From Bradyrhizobium barranii subsp. barranii (GTDB lineage: Bacteria > Pseudomonadota > Alphaproteobacteria > Rhizobiales > Xanthobacteraceae): DNA of 64,000 bases. The position numbers were made by a program, and so were the translations under genes. The stretch spans positions 8,167,501 to 8,231,500 of the forward strand of contig NZ_CP086136.1 of NCBI RefSeq assembly GCF_017565645.3, given 5' to 3'. Below, one piece after another: positions 23,395-32,906 of the stretch (its first letter is position 1; each line of letters begins with the position of its first letter). Below the pieces are notes generated by a model that had not been told where the DNA came from, did no database searches, and saw nothing but the letters and a program-made list of their open reading frames with translations.

Positions 23395-23910
23395 TTACAG
23401 TTGTCGTCCCGGCAGAGCCGTCAGCTCTTGGGGGCGCTTGATGCGCCAGAACGGATATGCCGCCAATTCTTTCGAATGCTGCCCGAACATATCGACCCGT
23501 CTGCTTGTAAACTCCGTAATGACGCCGAAAAATTCAGTTGGTGACCTGATCGTCGCAAGTCTCAGGCCGAATTCAAAAGCAAATTGCGCGTTGGCCTCGG
23601 CTATCTCAAGAAGCCTCGCTTGATACGCCTGCATGTTTGCCGTCGCTAAAGCAAAGCCTTTCGTTGGATCGCTATCCGACATTCTCTGACTGAGGTCGTC
23701 TGGTAAGGCATCCACCGGAGGCTCAATGATAGGAACCTCGTGTTTAGGATCATGAAGCTTAGGAGGCGGTTCGATCGAGACTGCCGCAACAGAGCGAAGT
23801 AAATTCTCTTTCGGGCTTCTAACAATGTTCTGCTTGTTCCGTTGGGCCCGCATGGCCATTTTCGGATTGCGGGCGCGCTTTGGCGCTGTCGCCGGTTTGC
23901 GTTTGTTCAT
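23395..23910 (-). CDS. Phasin-family protein
   Basis: 171 residues from ATG 23910: a basic Ala/Arg/Lys-rich head (MNKRKPATAPKRARNPKMAM) that may contact DNA, a proline-rich linker, then a helical phasin domain (MQAYQARLLEIAEANAQFAF, then EFGLRLATIRSPTEFFGVIT and DMFGQHSKELAAYPFW). Phasins coat polyhydroxybutyrate granules; basic-headed forms can link granules to the nucleoid. An EcfG-type promoter lies upstream. Its presence fits the PHB-depolymerase-type esterase at 58860-60044. Confidence 0.85.
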   Translation of the reverse strand: MNKRKPATAPKRARNPKMAMRAQRNKQNIVRSPKENLLRSVAAVSIEPPPKLHDPKHEVPIIEPPVDALPDDLSQRMSDSDPTKGFALATANMQAYQARLLEIAEANAQFAFEFGLRLATIRSPTEFFGVITEFTSRRVDMFGQHSKELAAYPFWRIKRPQELTALPGRQL

Positions 23911-23963
23911 CTGACGCTCCAAGAAAATGGGGGTGCGACCACAACGGTCATTTCTGAGACGAC

Positions 23964-23988
23964 AACAGGCTTTGTGACGTGGCGTTCC
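23964..23988 (-). promoter_or_regulatory. EcfG-type promoter for the phasin
   Basis: Minus strand GGAAC-N16-TGTT; the -10 ends 53 bases before the ATG at 23910. Confidence 0.58.
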
Positions 23989-24293
23989 AAACCCGTGCAT
24001 TGTTGGAGTTCCGCATCAACTGAGATCAATCGCACGTTCTGCGATGTCGACGATGATTTTAGGTCGCAACTCCAACCGACAAACGTCTAACTAGCGATGT
24101 TCCTGACCTATGCTCAACGGCGTCAGTCTGAGAACAATCAGCCCTCCGCTCGTGTGCTGTCCAAAGACCGCTTTAAGTTGCGGCGACTATACAAGCGTTC
24201 ATGCCTTGATTTTCGCGAGACTTCCTTGAAGCGAACCTTCGGCCATTGATAGGCCGTATCGCTGGAGCAAGTTGAATGCTCTATCACTAGCAG

Positions 24294-24600
24294 TAGTACT
24301 ATCAGTTCGCGGTGGAGGCTTTGCGAGAGGAAGTGTACGAGGTCATCCATGTGGCTGACGGCGAAGAAGCGTTGGCGTGGTACGGGCGGCGGGTCGGCGA
24401 CGTTCTCATCACGGACGTCAAGCTGCCCGGAGGCATCGACGGATGGCAGATCGCCGAACGTTGCAGAGAGGAGGATCCCAAACGCCCGGTGATCCATGCG
24501 ACCTGTTTTCCTCCCGTCGCGCCCCGCGCTGGCGGATAGAGGCCGGTTCGGCGACACCAAGCTGATCCGGAAACTCGGCGATGTCCGGCGAATTCGTCGA
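24294..24600 (+). pseudogene. Response-regulator receiver fragment
   Basis: EALREEVYEVIHVADGEEAL, then VGDVLITDVKLPGGIDGWQI and AERCREEDPKRPVIHATCFP is a receiver domain with the phospho-acceptor Asp (LITDVKLPG). The first strand with its acidic pocket is missing upstream and a frameshift near 24535 separates the end. No start codon. Confidence 0.62.
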
Positions 24601-24877
24601 TATGATCGAAGCGAAAATAGCTCAAACATTCAAGAAGCAATACGCGCAACTGGCGCCCGACGAAATCATGGTCCTGGCCTTTTTACATAAGCGCCTGGCG
24701 GCGTTGAAGGCGGCAGAGGCTAAATGGAATGTCTCGCGACCGGCTACCACGAGCTCGGCGACGCTCACCAATCGAACCCATAACGACGTCCGCGGATTCA
24801 GGATGTTAGAGAACGGCTGCGAGATAATTCGCTGTCCGGCTCCGCAATTTCTTCGCGACCTGCGACGGCGTGCCTGA
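24581..24877 (+). CDS. Hypothetical protein of doubtful reality
   Basis: 98 codons from ATG. The first ~45 residues ([20 protein letters not shown], then [20 protein letters not shown]) look like a genuine helical protein, while the rest is low in coding character and runs antisense into the 3' end of uvrA. It may be a truncated gene. Confidence 0.35.
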   Translation: MSGEFVDMIEAKIAQTFKKQYAQLAPDEIMVLAFLHKRLAALKAAEAKWNVSRPATTSSATLTNRTHNDVRGFRMLENGCEIIRCPAPQFLRDLRRRA

Positions 24878-27334
24878 AGCCACTATCCGACCCCCTTCGT
24901 CGCCGGCACCGGGCCCGATGTCGATGATCCAGTCGCTGGCGGCAGCCACCGTCATGTCGTGCTCGACCACGACGACCGTGTTGCCCGCCGCGACGAGGCC
25001 GTGCAGTTGTCTCATCAGCTTGGTGACGTCCGAGGGATGCAGTCCGGTCGTCGGTTCATCCAATACGTAGAGTGTCTGACCACGCTGCGCCCGTTGCAGC
25101 TCGGTGGCGAGCTTGACCCGCTGCGCCTCGCCTCCTGACAGTTCGGTCGCCGACTGGCCGAGCCGGATATACCCGAGCCCGACGTCGCGAAGCACGCCCA
25201 GACAACGACGTAGAAAATCCTCACTACTGAAGAACTCGAACGCTTCGTCCACAGTCAACGCCAGCACGTCAGCGATTGATTTGTTCCGGATCTTGACCTC
25301 CAACGTTTTGGCGTTGTACCGCGCGCCTTTGCAAGTCGGACAGGGAGCGTAAACGCTCGGCAGGAAGAGAAGCTCGACACAGACGAAGCCTTCCCCTTGG
25401 CACGTCTCGCAACGGCCTTTCGCTACATTGAAGGAGAACCTGCCCGCGTCATAGCGCCTTGCACGCGACTGTTTGGTTGAGGCGAATATCTTGCGAACAT
25501 GATCCAGCAGGCCGGTGTAAGTCGCGAGATTCGATCTCGGCGTACGGCCGATCGGCTTCTGGTCCACGACTACCAATCGCTTGATGTCATCGAGGCCTTC
25601 CGCAATCTCGCCACCTAAGGTTTCGACCGGAGTCTCTAGCTTGTCGTCCTCGTCGCCCGCCTCTTTGCGCTGGCCCAGTTCGTCGCCCACGGCATCGACA
25701 AGAAACTGACTAATGAGGCTCGACTTGCCGGATCCCGAAATCCCCGTGACGCTCGTAAACACGCCGAGCGGAATTTCCGCGTCTAGCCGATTGAGATTGT
25801 TGCGCGTAACACCGCGAAGCTTGAGCCATCCGCGGGGGTTTCGTGGAGGCCTTGCCACCCTCCCGTGCTGGCCACAGAGGTAAGGTCGCGTCCGAGACGC
25901 TTCCACGTCTTTCAGTCCTGCCAGGGGACCGCTGTACATAATACGCCCTCCCTGCGCGCCTGCGTCGGGGCCGACGTCGACGATCCAATCGGCGTGCCGC
26001 ACCACATCGAGCTCGTGTTCGACGACGAAGAGCGAGTTGCCGGCCGACTTCAGGCGGTCGAGAGCGCGCAACAAGGCTTCCGTGTCCGCCGGATGCAGTC
26101 CCGCAGAGGGCTCATCCAGGACATAGACCACTCCGAACAGATTAGAGCGGACCTGCGTCGCCAATCGAAGCCGCTGTAGCTCGCCTGGCGACAGCGTCGG
26201 CGTGCTGCGTTCGGGCGTCAAATAGCCAAGACCGAGATCAAGTAGCACTTCAAGGCGTGCCGACATGTCCTCCGTTATCCGTTGCACCACGAGAGCCTTC
26301 TCAGGATGGCCGACGAATTGATTCCTTTTCTTGTCGAGATGCCCGCCGAGCAACAAGCGGAGCTGGTTCAACGGCAGTCGCGAAACCTCGGCAATGTCCA
26401 TTCCGGCGAAAGTGACGGACAGCGGCTCGGGTTTAAGCCGCTTCCCCTTGCAGACTGGGCAATTCGAGCTCGACAAGAATTGCGCCACCCGGCGTTTCAT
26501 CATAGCGCTTTGCGTCGTGGCGAACGTCTGCAGCACGTATTTGCGCGCGCCAGTAAAAGTACCTTGATAGCTCGCCTCCTCCTTCCGCTTCAGAGCCCGC
26601 CTCGTCTCGGCAGGCGTATAGCCGGCGTAGACCGGCACGGTCGGCTGCTCGTCAGTAAACAGAATCCAGTCCCGATCTTTCTTCGGCAATTCGCGCCACG
26701 GCCTGTCTACGTCGTAGCCGAGGGTAACGAGAATATCGCGCAGGTTCTGGCCTTGCCACGCGCTTGGCCACGCGGCTATGGCCCGCTCGCGGATGGTCAA
26801 CGTGTCGTCGGGAACGAGCGAACGTTCGTCGACCGCATGGACGCGTCCGATGCCATGACAGTTGGGACAAGCGCCCTCGGGCGTGTTGGGCGAGAACGAC
26901 TCCGCATATAGCAACGGTTGATGCTGCGGATAGTCGCCGGCGCGCGAGTACAGCATCCGCAGCAGATTGGACAGGGTCGTCACGCTGCCGACTGATGACC
27001 TTGTCGTCGGCGAGCCTCGCTGTTGCTGCAAAGCGACCGCGGGGGGAAGCCCCTCGATCGAGGCCACTTCGGGCACTGCCATTTGGTGGAAAAGGCGGCG
27101 GGCGTACGGTGAGACCGATTCCAAGTAACGCCGCTGGGCCTCTGCGTACAAGGTCCCGAAGGCGAGCGACGACTTCCCGGATCCGGACACGCCCGTGAAC
27201 ACCACGAGCGCATTTCGGGGTATCTCGAGCGAAACGTCCTTCAGATTGTGCTCGCGGGCTCCGCGGACGCGGACGAAACCGTCGTCTGTATGGATATTCT
27301 GCTCGCCCTTATCGCCGATCAGCGACTTGTCCAT
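24806..27334 (-). CDS. uvrA2: Class 2 UvrA-like ABC ATPase
   Basis: 842 residues from ATG 27334 (GAGGAAC upstream; a GTG adds six residues). Two ABC halves are visible: Walker [16 protein letters not shown] near residue 50 and [15 protein letters not shown] in the middle, signature [14 protein letters not shown] and [16 protein letters not shown], and Walker [12 protein letters not shown] and [11 protein letters not shown]. Zinc modules follow (CPNCHGIG...CPVCKGKR and CETCQGEG...CPTCKGAR). After [13 protein letters not shown] the chain goes almost directly to the first zinc module, so the UvrB-binding insert of classical UvrA (~940 residues) is missing. Such UvrA2 proteins are linked to drug or DNA-damage tolerance. 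Confidence 0.92.
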   Translation of the reverse strand: MDKSLIGDKGEQNIHTDDGFVRVRGAREHNLKDVSLEIPRNALVVFTGVSGSGKSSLAFGTLYAEAQRRYLESVSPYARRLFHQMAVPEVASIEGLPPAVALQQQRGSPTTRSSVGSVTTLSNLLRMLYSRAGDYPQHQPLLYAESFSPNTPEGACPNCHGIGRVHAVDERSLVPDDTLTIRERAIAAWPSAWQGQNLRDILVTLGYDVDRPWRELPKKDRDWILFTDEQPTVPVYAGYTPAETRRALKRKEEASYQGTFTGARKYVLQTFATTQSAMMKRRVAQFLSSSNCPVCKGKRLKPEPLSVTFAGMDIAEVSRLPLNQLRLLLGGHLDKKRNQFVGHPEKALVVQRITEDMSARLEVLLDLGLGYLTPERSTPTLSPGELQRLRLATQVRSNLFGVVYVLDEPSAGLHPADTEALLRALDRLKSAGNSLFVVEHELDVVRHADWIVDVGPDAGAQGGRIMYSGPLAGLKDVEASRTRPYLCGQHGRVARPPRNPRGWLKLRGVTRNNLNRLDAEIPLGVFTSVTGISGSGKSSLISQFLVDAVGDELGQRKEAGDEDDKLETPVETLGGEIAEGLDDIKRLVVVDQKPIGRTPRSNLATYTGLLDHVRKIFASTKQSRARRYDAGRFSFNVAKGRCETCQGEGFVCVELLFLPSVYAPCPTCKGARYNAKTLEVKIRNKSIADVLALTVDEAFEFFSSEDFLRRCLGVLRDVGLGYIRLGQSATELSGGEAQRVKLATELQRAQRGQTLYVLDEPTTGLHPSDVTKLMRQLHGLVAAGNTVVVVEHDMTVAAASDWIIDIGPGAGDEGGRIVASGTPSQVAKKLRSRTANYLAAVL

Positions 27335-27469
27335 CGTACGGTTCCTCGCCACTCGCGGAAACGCTGTGGCCGTCTCGAAGAGGAAAGTCTCCGGGAAATG
27401 ACCGGTTCCGTAACGGTCACCGGCCGTCCCTTAGCGCCGAAAGCCCGAGCTCCTGTGATTTTACATCTA

Positions 27470-27494
27470 GGAACCGGCTCTCGCGCCCGTCGTT
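27470..27494 (+). promoter_or_regulatory. EcfG-type promoter for the aldo/keto reductase operon
   Basis: GGAAC-N16-CGTT, perfect match; the -10 ends 29 bases before the ATG at 27524. Confidence 0.72.
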
Positions 27495-27523
27495 CAATTC
27501 CCGACAAATATAGAGGATTTTCT

Positions 27524-28549
27524 ATGAATGACCGCGCGCGACAGATCTTCAAACCGGAATTCCGATTCGGCCTCGGTGGCGTTTCCCTCGGGAACGAGTT
27601 CAACAAGCATACCGATAAGGAAGCCGAGGCAACCCTTGAAAGCGCATGGGCGATGGGCGTTCGATATTTCGATGTGGCGCCTTGGTATGGGTTCGGACTC
27701 TCCGAGCGTCGCTTCGGTCATTTTCTGCATAACCAGAAGCGCGAAGATTATATGCTCTCGTCGAAGGTCGGGAAGCTTTTCAAGGCGTCAAAGAACAACA
27801 AACATGCGGATATTTATCCGCTGTCAGATTCGCCCAATGACATCATTTTTGACTATACGGGGGACGGTGTGCGCCGCTCGATCGAAGACAGCCTGCAGCG
27901 CCTCGGCGTCGACAGCCTGGACGTGGCTTTCGTGCACGACATCTCGCCGGATTTCGCCTTCTTTCCGAACGGCTGGGAAGAACAGTACGAAATCGCCCGT
28001 AAAGGCGCGTTTCCGGCGCTCTCCAAAATGCGTGACGAGGGCATCATCCGCGCTTGGGGCATCGGCGTGAATACCCCGCTTCCCATCCTCAAAGTCATGG
28101 AAGATGCGGATCCTGACGTCTGCCTGTGCGCCCGCCAATACTCGTTGATCGATCACGCAAGTGCGGTGAACGAACTTTTCCCGGTCGTGCGAAAAAAGAA
28201 CGTTTCGCTCGTCATCGGCTCCTCTCTCAACGCCGGCTTCATCTCAGGAAGTCCACGTTACAATTACGGAAAAGAGAACTTCAAGATTCCCGCAGCTGTC
28301 ATCGAGAAGCGGGAGAAGCTCAGGACGATCGCCTCTCGGTATGGCGTGGACCTCCGAACTGCCGCACTTCAGTTTTCGGCGGCGGCCGACGTCGCGGTCG
28401 CTCTGGTCGTGGGGGCACGGAGCGCTCAACAGATCCAGGAGGACTGGAATTCGCTCCAGGCCAAGATCCCTTCGGATTTCTGGGGTGATCTCAAACAACA
28501 AGGCCTCATCGAGAAAAGCGCCTCGCTCCCTGCTGCTTCGGAGGCTTGA
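27524..28549 (+). CDS. Aldo/keto reductase, aldose-dehydrogenase type
   Basis: 341 residues. TIM-barrel AKR signs in order: GLGGVSLGNEF, the catalytic Asp/Tyr in RYFDVAPWYGFGLSE, Lys in SSKVGK, His in DVAFVHD, and C-terminal NADP-binding ALVVGARSAQQIQED. It is closest in style to D-threo-aldose 1-dehydrogenase/pyridoxal dehydrogenase members, which oxidise rather than reduce. The start is preceded by AGAGGATTTTCT. Its stop overlaps the start of the next gene (TTGA), so the two enzymes are translationally coupled. Confidence 0.9.
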   Translation: MNDRARQIFKPEFRFGLGGVSLGNEFNKHTDKEAEATLESAWAMGVRYFDVAPWYGFGLSERRFGHFLHNQKREDYMLSSKVGKLFKASKNNKHADIYPLSDSPNDIIFDYTGDGVRRSIEDSLQRLGVDSLDVAFVHDISPDFAFFPNGWEEQYEIARKGAFPALSKMRDEGIIRAWGIGVNTPLPILKVMEDADPDVCLCARQYSLIDHASAVNELFPVVRKKNVSLVIGSSLNAGFISGSPRYNYGKENFKIPAAVIEKREKLRTIASRYGVDLRTAALQFSAAADVAVALVVGARSAQQIQEDWNSLQAKIPSDFWGDLKQQGLIEKSASLPAASEA

Positions 28550-30327
28550 GCGTGAAGGTCGGCGATTTTGTGGTCGAACGGCTCCACGCTTGGGGCGTGC
28601 GCCGCATCTATGGCTATCCGGGCGACGGCATCAACGGTGTGATCGGCGCGCTGCAGCGCGCCGACAGCATTGAATTCATCCAGGTGCGGCACGAGGAGAT
28701 GGCCGCCTTCATGGCGGTCGCGCACGCCAAGTTCACAGGTGAATTAGGGGTGTGCTTGTCGACCGGCGGCCCGGGAGCAACTCATCTCATCACGGGATTG
28801 TACGATGGTAAACTGGACCATGCTCCCGTTCTTGCTATCTGCGGGCAAGCTGAAGCAACCGTTCGAGGTGCCAGTTACCAGCAGGAACTTAACTTAGACC
28901 GGATGTTTGCGGACGTCGCCGGCTTCGTACAGGAAGCCTCGTCCCCTGCCCAGGTGCGGCACCTCCTTGACCGCAGCATCAGGGTCGCTAAGGCCGACAA
29001 CACACCTTCCGTCATTATTTTGCCGAAAGATATTCAGGACGAGGAATACGAAGAGCCCGCGGTGGCGCACGGATTTACGCGGTCTGGAGTGGGCTATTCC
29101 AAACCCAAGATCATTCCAGAGGATGCGGACTTATCCGAGGCGGCCGAGGTCCTGAATGCCGGCAAGAAGGTAGCCATTTTGGTCGGCGCGGGCGCTCGTG
29201 GCACCGCTCCTCAACTCATCGAAATGGCGACCTTGCTCGGCGCCGGCATTGCGAAGGCATTGCTGGGCAAGGATGTGTTGCCGGACGACCTGCCGTTCGT
29301 TACCGGCGCGATAGGCCTGCTCGGGACCGAGCCAAGCTGGGATCTCATGCAAGGCTGCGATACGCTACTGATGGTCGGCACGGGCTTTCCCTGGTCGGAG
29401 TTCTTACCCAAAGACGGGGCCGCACGCGCCGTCCAGATCGACATCAAAGCCTCGATGCTGTCGCTGCGGTATCCGGTCGACGTCAGCCTCCACGGCGATG
29501 CCGCAGCAACGCTAAAGGCGCTCCTGCCCCTAATCCAGCGCAAGGAGAACCGGGAATGGGCGAAGACGATCGAGACCAACATAACTGGGTGGTGGAAGAA
29601 GCTGGAAGGTCGGGCTAAGGCGGAAGCCAATCCCGTCAATCCGCAGCGCGTCGTTTGGGAAATGTCACCCTTGCTACCTGCTAACGCCATCGTGACCAGT
29701 GACAGCGGATCCTGCGCCAACTGGTATGCCCGCGATTTCCGGGTGCAGCAGGGCCAGGTTGCATCGCTTTCGGGAGGCTTGGCGTCGATGGGCGCAGCAG
29801 TCCCCTATGCCATCGGGGCCAAGTTCGCCCATCCGGACCGGCCGGTCATCGCACTTGTGGGCGATGGCGCAATGCAAATGAACAACATGGCCGAACTCAT
29901 CACGGTCCAGAAGTACTGGAAGCGTTGGGCGGATCCGCGATGGATCGTATGTGTATTCAACAATCAGGACCTCAATGAAGTCACTTGGGAGCAGCGGGTC
30001 ATGGAGGGAAACCCCAGATTCGAGGCTTCGCAGGATATCCCCGACTTTGCCTATGCCAAATTTGGCGAACTGCTCGGGCTCAGGGGGATCTTCGTTGATT
30101 CCCCGGGCCGCCTGGCATCCGCATGGCAGGAGGCCCTTTCGAGCGATCGCCCTGTCGTGCTGGAAGTGAAGACAGATTCTGAGGTGGCTCCGCTGCCGCC
30201 GCACGTCACGTTCAAGGAGGCCCTCTCCTTTATGTCTGCAATGGCTAAAGGAGACAGAGGCGCTGGCCGTGTCATCGGCGACACCGCAAGACAAGTTGTC
30301 GACGGCCTATTCGGCAAGAGAGATTGA
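28546..30327 (+). CDS. Thiamine diphosphate-dependent enzyme, pyruvate-oxidase-like
   Basis: 593 residues from TTG 28546 (GTG 28552 is possible). Three domains: an N-terminal PYR domain with the catalytic Glu in QVRHEEMAAFMAVAHAK and GGPGATHLITGLYD; a central FAD/NAD-like Rossmann domain (KKVAILVGAGARG); and a C-terminal PP domain with the ThDP motif GDGAMQMNNMAELITV ending in NN. This matches the PoxB-like branch of the acetolactate synthase superfamily. A substrate cannot be read from sequence; pyruvate or another 2-oxo acid is likely. It is co-transcribed with the aldo/keto reductase. Confidence 0.9.
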   Translation: MSVKVGDFVVERLHAWGVRRIYGYPGDGINGVIGALQRADSIEFIQVRHEEMAAFMAVAHAKFTGELGVCLSTGGPGATHLITGLYDGKLDHAPVLAICGQAEATVRGASYQQELNLDRMFADVAGFVQEASSPAQVRHLLDRSIRVAKADNTPSVIILPKDIQDEEYEEPAVAHGFTRSGVGYSKPKIIPEDADLSEAAEVLNAGKKVAILVGAGARGTAPQLIEMATLLGAGIAKALLGKDVLPDDLPFVTGAIGLLGTEPSWDLMQGCDTLLMVGTGFPWSEFLPKDGAARAVQIDIKASMLSLRYPVDVSLHGDAAATLKALLPLIQRKENREWAKTIETNITGWWKKLEGRAKAEANPVNPQRVVWEMSPLLPANAIVTSDSGSCANWYARDFRVQQGQVASLSGGLASMGAAVPYAIGAKFAHPDRPVIALVGDGAMQMNNMAELITVQKYWKRWADPRWIVCVFNNQDLNEVTWEQRVMEGNPRFEASQDIPDFAYAKFGELLGLRGIFVDSPGRLASAWQEALSSDRPVVLEVKTDSEVAPLPPHVTFKEALSFMSAMAKGDRGAGRVIGDTARQVVDGLFGKRD

Positions 30328-30720
30328 ATTTGGGGCCCGCGGCGCTTCAACGCGTTGCGACCTCCGCCGACGGCGGGTAGCTTACTTAATTTCCAACTTT
30401 GAAGGCGATGCGGTGTTCCGAATCAAAAGACACGGTGCACGCCTGAACACAGCTAAGGGCGGATCACACGTTGCGCTTTGGGATACCGCGCCTGCCGCAA
30501 CAGCCTCAGCAAATGTACTATAACCCCGCGCTGCGCTTCGTACGAGGTTCGCTATTACTTCTGACAGGGGCGCGTTGGCGCACGTCGCCCTAGGTCCGAG
30601 TTGGACCACGTCAGGGCTCTCCTTCTAATAGGTTCAAGTACGCGCCCCGGAGCTCGCTCCCGCTTTCTTGTAGATGCTTTTTTAGATCCTCCATGCAAGC
30701 CCTGCGGACCGGGAAAACTT
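30328..30720. other. Intergenic stretch, no gene seen
   Basis: No open frame with a credible start, domain or ribosome-binding site on either strand. Confidence 0.5.
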
Positions 30721-30745
30721 GGAACTTCTCAGTTCAGCGTATGTT
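30721..30745 (+). promoter_or_regulatory. EcfG-type promoter
   Basis: GGAAC-N16-TGTT, the -10 ending 26 bases before the ATG at 30772. Confidence 0.6.
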
Positions 30746-30771
30746 GGGCCTTGCCACTACAGGAGGACGAT

Positions 30772-31092
30772 ATGAAAAAGACATTTCTTTTGCTGCTGAC
30801 GGCTGCTTCGCTTCTGGCGGGTCCGTCGTTCGCGCAAAATCCGCCGGCGACCGATCGGCCCAACAACAATGCGGTCAACAGTTCCGGCCAGAACAATTCC
30901 AGCAAGCCGGTTGAAGGCGCCAACAGCTTCACCGAGGGCCAGGCCAAGTCGAAGATCGAGGACGCGGGCTACAGTAACGTCACATCCCTGAAGAAGGACG
31001 ACAACGGCGTTTGGCGCGGAAAGGCCAGCAAAGGCGGTGCCTCGACCAATATCAGTCTGGATTTCCAGGGCAACGTGAACGCGGCCAAGTAA
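30772..31092 (+). CDS. Small exported PepSY-like protein
   Basis: 106 residues: signal peptide MKKTFLLLLTAASLLAGPSF, then AQNPPATD; an Asn/Ser-rich linker; and a C-terminal domain EGQAKSKIEDAGYSNVTSLK, then KDDNGVWRGKA of the PepSY type found in many exported rhizobial proteins. AGGAGG precedes the ATG. It is followed after 37 bases by the GSP17M-like gene and shares its EcfG-type promoter. Confidence 0.85.
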   Translation: MKKTFLLLLTAASLLAGPSFAQNPPATDRPNNNAVNSSGQNNSSKPVEGANSFTEGQAKSKIEDAGYSNVTSLKKDDNGVWRGKASKGGASTNISLDFQGNVNAAK

Positions 31093-31129
31093 CCTGGCGA
31101 CCACCAGCGAAAATTAGGAGGGATTCAGC

Positions 31130-31750
31130 ATGACGGTTACGATTTCACGTCTCTACGATAACTACTCCGATGCGCAGCGCGCGGTGACGAGCCTGGAGGC
31201 CGCGGGCGTGCCGCATTCGGATCTGAGCATCGTCGCGAACAATTCCGACAACTGGTACAGCACCGACAAGAAGGTCGATCGCGATCGCGATGGGGTGGAC
31301 GATCGGGCGGAAGGCGCAGCCACGGGAGCGGGCGTCGGCGCAGGTCTTGGTGGCGCTGCCGGCTTGCTCGCGGGCCTTGGTTTGTTGGCTATCCCCGGCC
31401 TGGGTCCGGTCGTGGCGGCCGGATGGCTCGCATCGACCGCGCTCGGTGCCGTTGCCGGCGGCGCCACAGGCGGGGTCGTTGGGGCGCTGACGCAGGCCGG
31501 CGTATCCGATGAGGAAGCACCACTCTACGCCGAAGGTGTGAGGCGCGGCGGTACGCTGGTTTCAGCTCGTGTGCCGGATGCGGATCGGACGCGATACGAA
31601 GCGATCTTGAATCAGTCCGCCGTCAACCTGCGCGACCGGAGCGCAGCCTGGCAGAAGGCAGGGTGGAAAAATTATGATCCATCCGCCCAGCCTTATGGCG
31701 CGGAGGAGGTCCGGAGAGAGCGCCAGCTCTACGGCACCGGCCTGCGATGA
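31130..31750 (+). CDS. General stress protein 17M-like (GSP17M/YflT) protein
   Basis: 206 residues. The N-terminal ~65 residues (MTVTISRLYDNYSDAQRAVT, then SLEAAGVPHSDLSIV) form the GSP17M domain. The middle is a glycine-zipper region with two hydrophobic stretches (GAGLGGAAGLLAGLGLLAIP and GPVVAAGWLASTALGAVAGG) that could insert into a membrane. Glycine zippers with this N-domain are common in bacterial general stress regulons. AGGAGG lies before the ATG and a strong terminator after the stop. Confidence 0.87.
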   Translation: MTVTISRLYDNYSDAQRAVTSLEAAGVPHSDLSIVANNSDNWYSTDKKVDRDRDGVDDRAEGAATGAGVGAGLGGAAGLLAGLGLLAIPGLGPVVAAGWLASTALGAVAGGATGGVVGALTQAGVSDEEAPLYAEGVRRGGTLVSARVPDADRTRYEAILNQSAVNLRDRSAAWQKAGWKNYDPSAQPYGAEEVRRERQLYGTGLR

Positions 31751-31757
31751 ATTACCC

Positions 31758-31787
31758 GGCGGCCCGCCAAGGCGGGTCGCCCTTTTC
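31758..31787 (+). terminator. Rho-independent terminator
   Basis: GGCGGCCCGCC-AA-GGCGGGTCGCC with one mismatch, then CTTTTCTT, eight bases after the stop of the GSP17M-like gene. Confidence 0.7.
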
Positions 31788-31823
31788 TTGCGTACGTTTG
31801 CCCATCGAACTCAGGAGCCGAAG

Positions 31824-32288
31824 ATGAGTCGCGGAATGCCATCAATGACCGCCCTCTTGGGTTTGCTCGCAATCGCCGGTTACCAAAATCGGGACAAGCT
31901 CGCCGACATGTTTCGCAACGCTACCTCCGGTCAGCCGGCGGGTGCCAAGGATTCCCTGAGCGGTATGCTCGGCAATCTTGGCGGCCTTGTAGGAGGCGGC
32001 GGCGTGAGTTCGCTGCTGAACGGCGGGATCGGCGAGTTGCTCGAGCACTTCAAGCAGAACGGACAGGGCGATGCGGCCCAATCCTGGATCAATCAAGGGC
32101 CAAACCGGGAAGTCACCCCGCCCGAACTCCAGCAGGCTATCGGTCCGGACGTCCTTCAAAAACTGGAGCAGCAGACCGGCCTGTCGCAGCAGGAGATTCT
32201 CGACCGATTGTCTCGCGAGCTGCCGGCAGCGGTGGACAAATACACGCCTGACGGACGTCTTCCGGCTCCATCGGGATCGCAAGGCTAG
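31824..32288 (+). CDS. yidB: YidB-family (DUF937) protein, copy 1
   Basis: 154 residues from ATG 31824 (CAGGAGCC upstream). MSRGMPSMTALLGLLAIAGY starts the family; then a Gly-rich hydrophobic middle (GMLGNLGGLVGGGGVSSLLN), GGIGELLEHFKQNGQGDAAQSWI, and PPELQQAIGPDVLQKLEQQT, then GLSQQEILDRLSRELPAAVD. YidB proteins share this arrangement; function unknown. It is followed after nine bases by glsB. A second pair sits at 45779-46529. Confidence 0.9.
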   Translation: MSRGMPSMTALLGLLAIAGYQNRDKLADMFRNATSGQPAGAKDSLSGMLGNLGGLVGGGGVSSLLNGGIGELLEHFKQNGQGDAAQSWINQGPNREVTPPELQQAIGPDVLQKLEQQTGLSQQEILDRLSRELPAAVDKYTPDGRLPAPSGSQG

Positions 32289-32297
32289 GGGAGAGAT

Positions 32298-32561
32298 ATG
32301 AGCATCATCTGGACGATCATCATTGGCTTCGTCGCAGGCGTCATCGCGAAGTTCATCATGCCTGGCGACAACGAGCCCTCCGGCTTCATCCTGACCACGA
32401 TCCTGGGAATAGTGGGAGCGTTCTTTGCGACCTATCTTGGCCAGTCACTAGGCTGGTATCGGCCTGGAGAAGGCGCAGGGCTGGTGGGGGCGGTCGTGGG
32501 CGCTATCATCGTGCTTTTTGTCTACGGTTTTGTGGCCGGTCGCAGTCGACGGGCTATCTAA
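32298..32561 (+). CDS. glsB: GlsB/YeaQ/YmgE-family membrane protein, copy 1
   Basis: 87 residues, three hydrophobic segments (IIWTIIIGFVAGVIAKFIMP, FILTTILGIVGAFFATYLG and LVGAVVGAIIVLFVYGFVAG) with the conserved PGDNEP and GWYRPGEGAG loops of the transglycosylase-associated family. These small inner-membrane proteins are stress induced in many bacteria. About 90% identical by eye to 45779-46042. Confidence 0.92.
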   Translation: MSIIWTIIIGFVAGVIAKFIMPGDNEPSGFILTTILGIVGAFFATYLGQSLGWYRPGEGAGLVGAVVGAIIVLFVYGFVAGRSRRAI

Positions 32562-32624
32562 CCGCGGTGACCGGAAATTCTTCGCGTAAACGCGAATATC
32601 CGTCCGGCGCGAAAGGCACAGCAG

Positions 32625-32906
32625 ATGAAATGGATGCTCGTTGTCCTGGTAGGAGGCATGACACCGGTCAACACCGACCTGGTCTTCGACAAATTCGCCG
32701 ATTGCCTTGCCGCCGAGGAGCAGATGCGAAAGCACTACACCGACGCCTTCAAGGTCTGGGACCGATGGGCCGCGGCAAATATCGAGCGACGACGCGAATA
32801 CTCAAAGATGCGCGACCTCCAGGCCAAACGCCTGCTTAGCAACATCGGTACGTGCGTTCCTCATGCAGGCGGCGATACCATAGCGCCGCAGCAGCCGAGC
32901 AATTGA
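32625..32906 (+). CDS. Small hypothetical protein with hydrophobic start
   Basis: 93 residues: MKWMLVVLVGGMTPVNTDLV, then FDKFADCLAAEEQMRKHYTD and a basic helical stretch (RRREYSKMRDLQAKRLLSN) with a Cys (GTCVPHAG). The N-terminal hydrophobic part could be a signal sequence, and the two cysteines could pair outside the cytoplasm. Proteins of this type are frequent in Bradyrhizobium. Function unknown. Confidence 0.72.
   Translation: MKWMLVVLVGGMTPVNTDLVFDKFADCLAAEEQMRKHYTDAFKVWDRWAAANIERRREYSKMRDLQAKRLLSNIGTCVPHAGGDTIAPQQPSN

Noticed and set aside
27475..27510. tRNA-like TTCAATTC (T-arm) sequence
   Set aside because: No acceptor or anticodon stem can be drawn around it; it lies in the leader of the aldo/keto reductase and overlaps its promoter.
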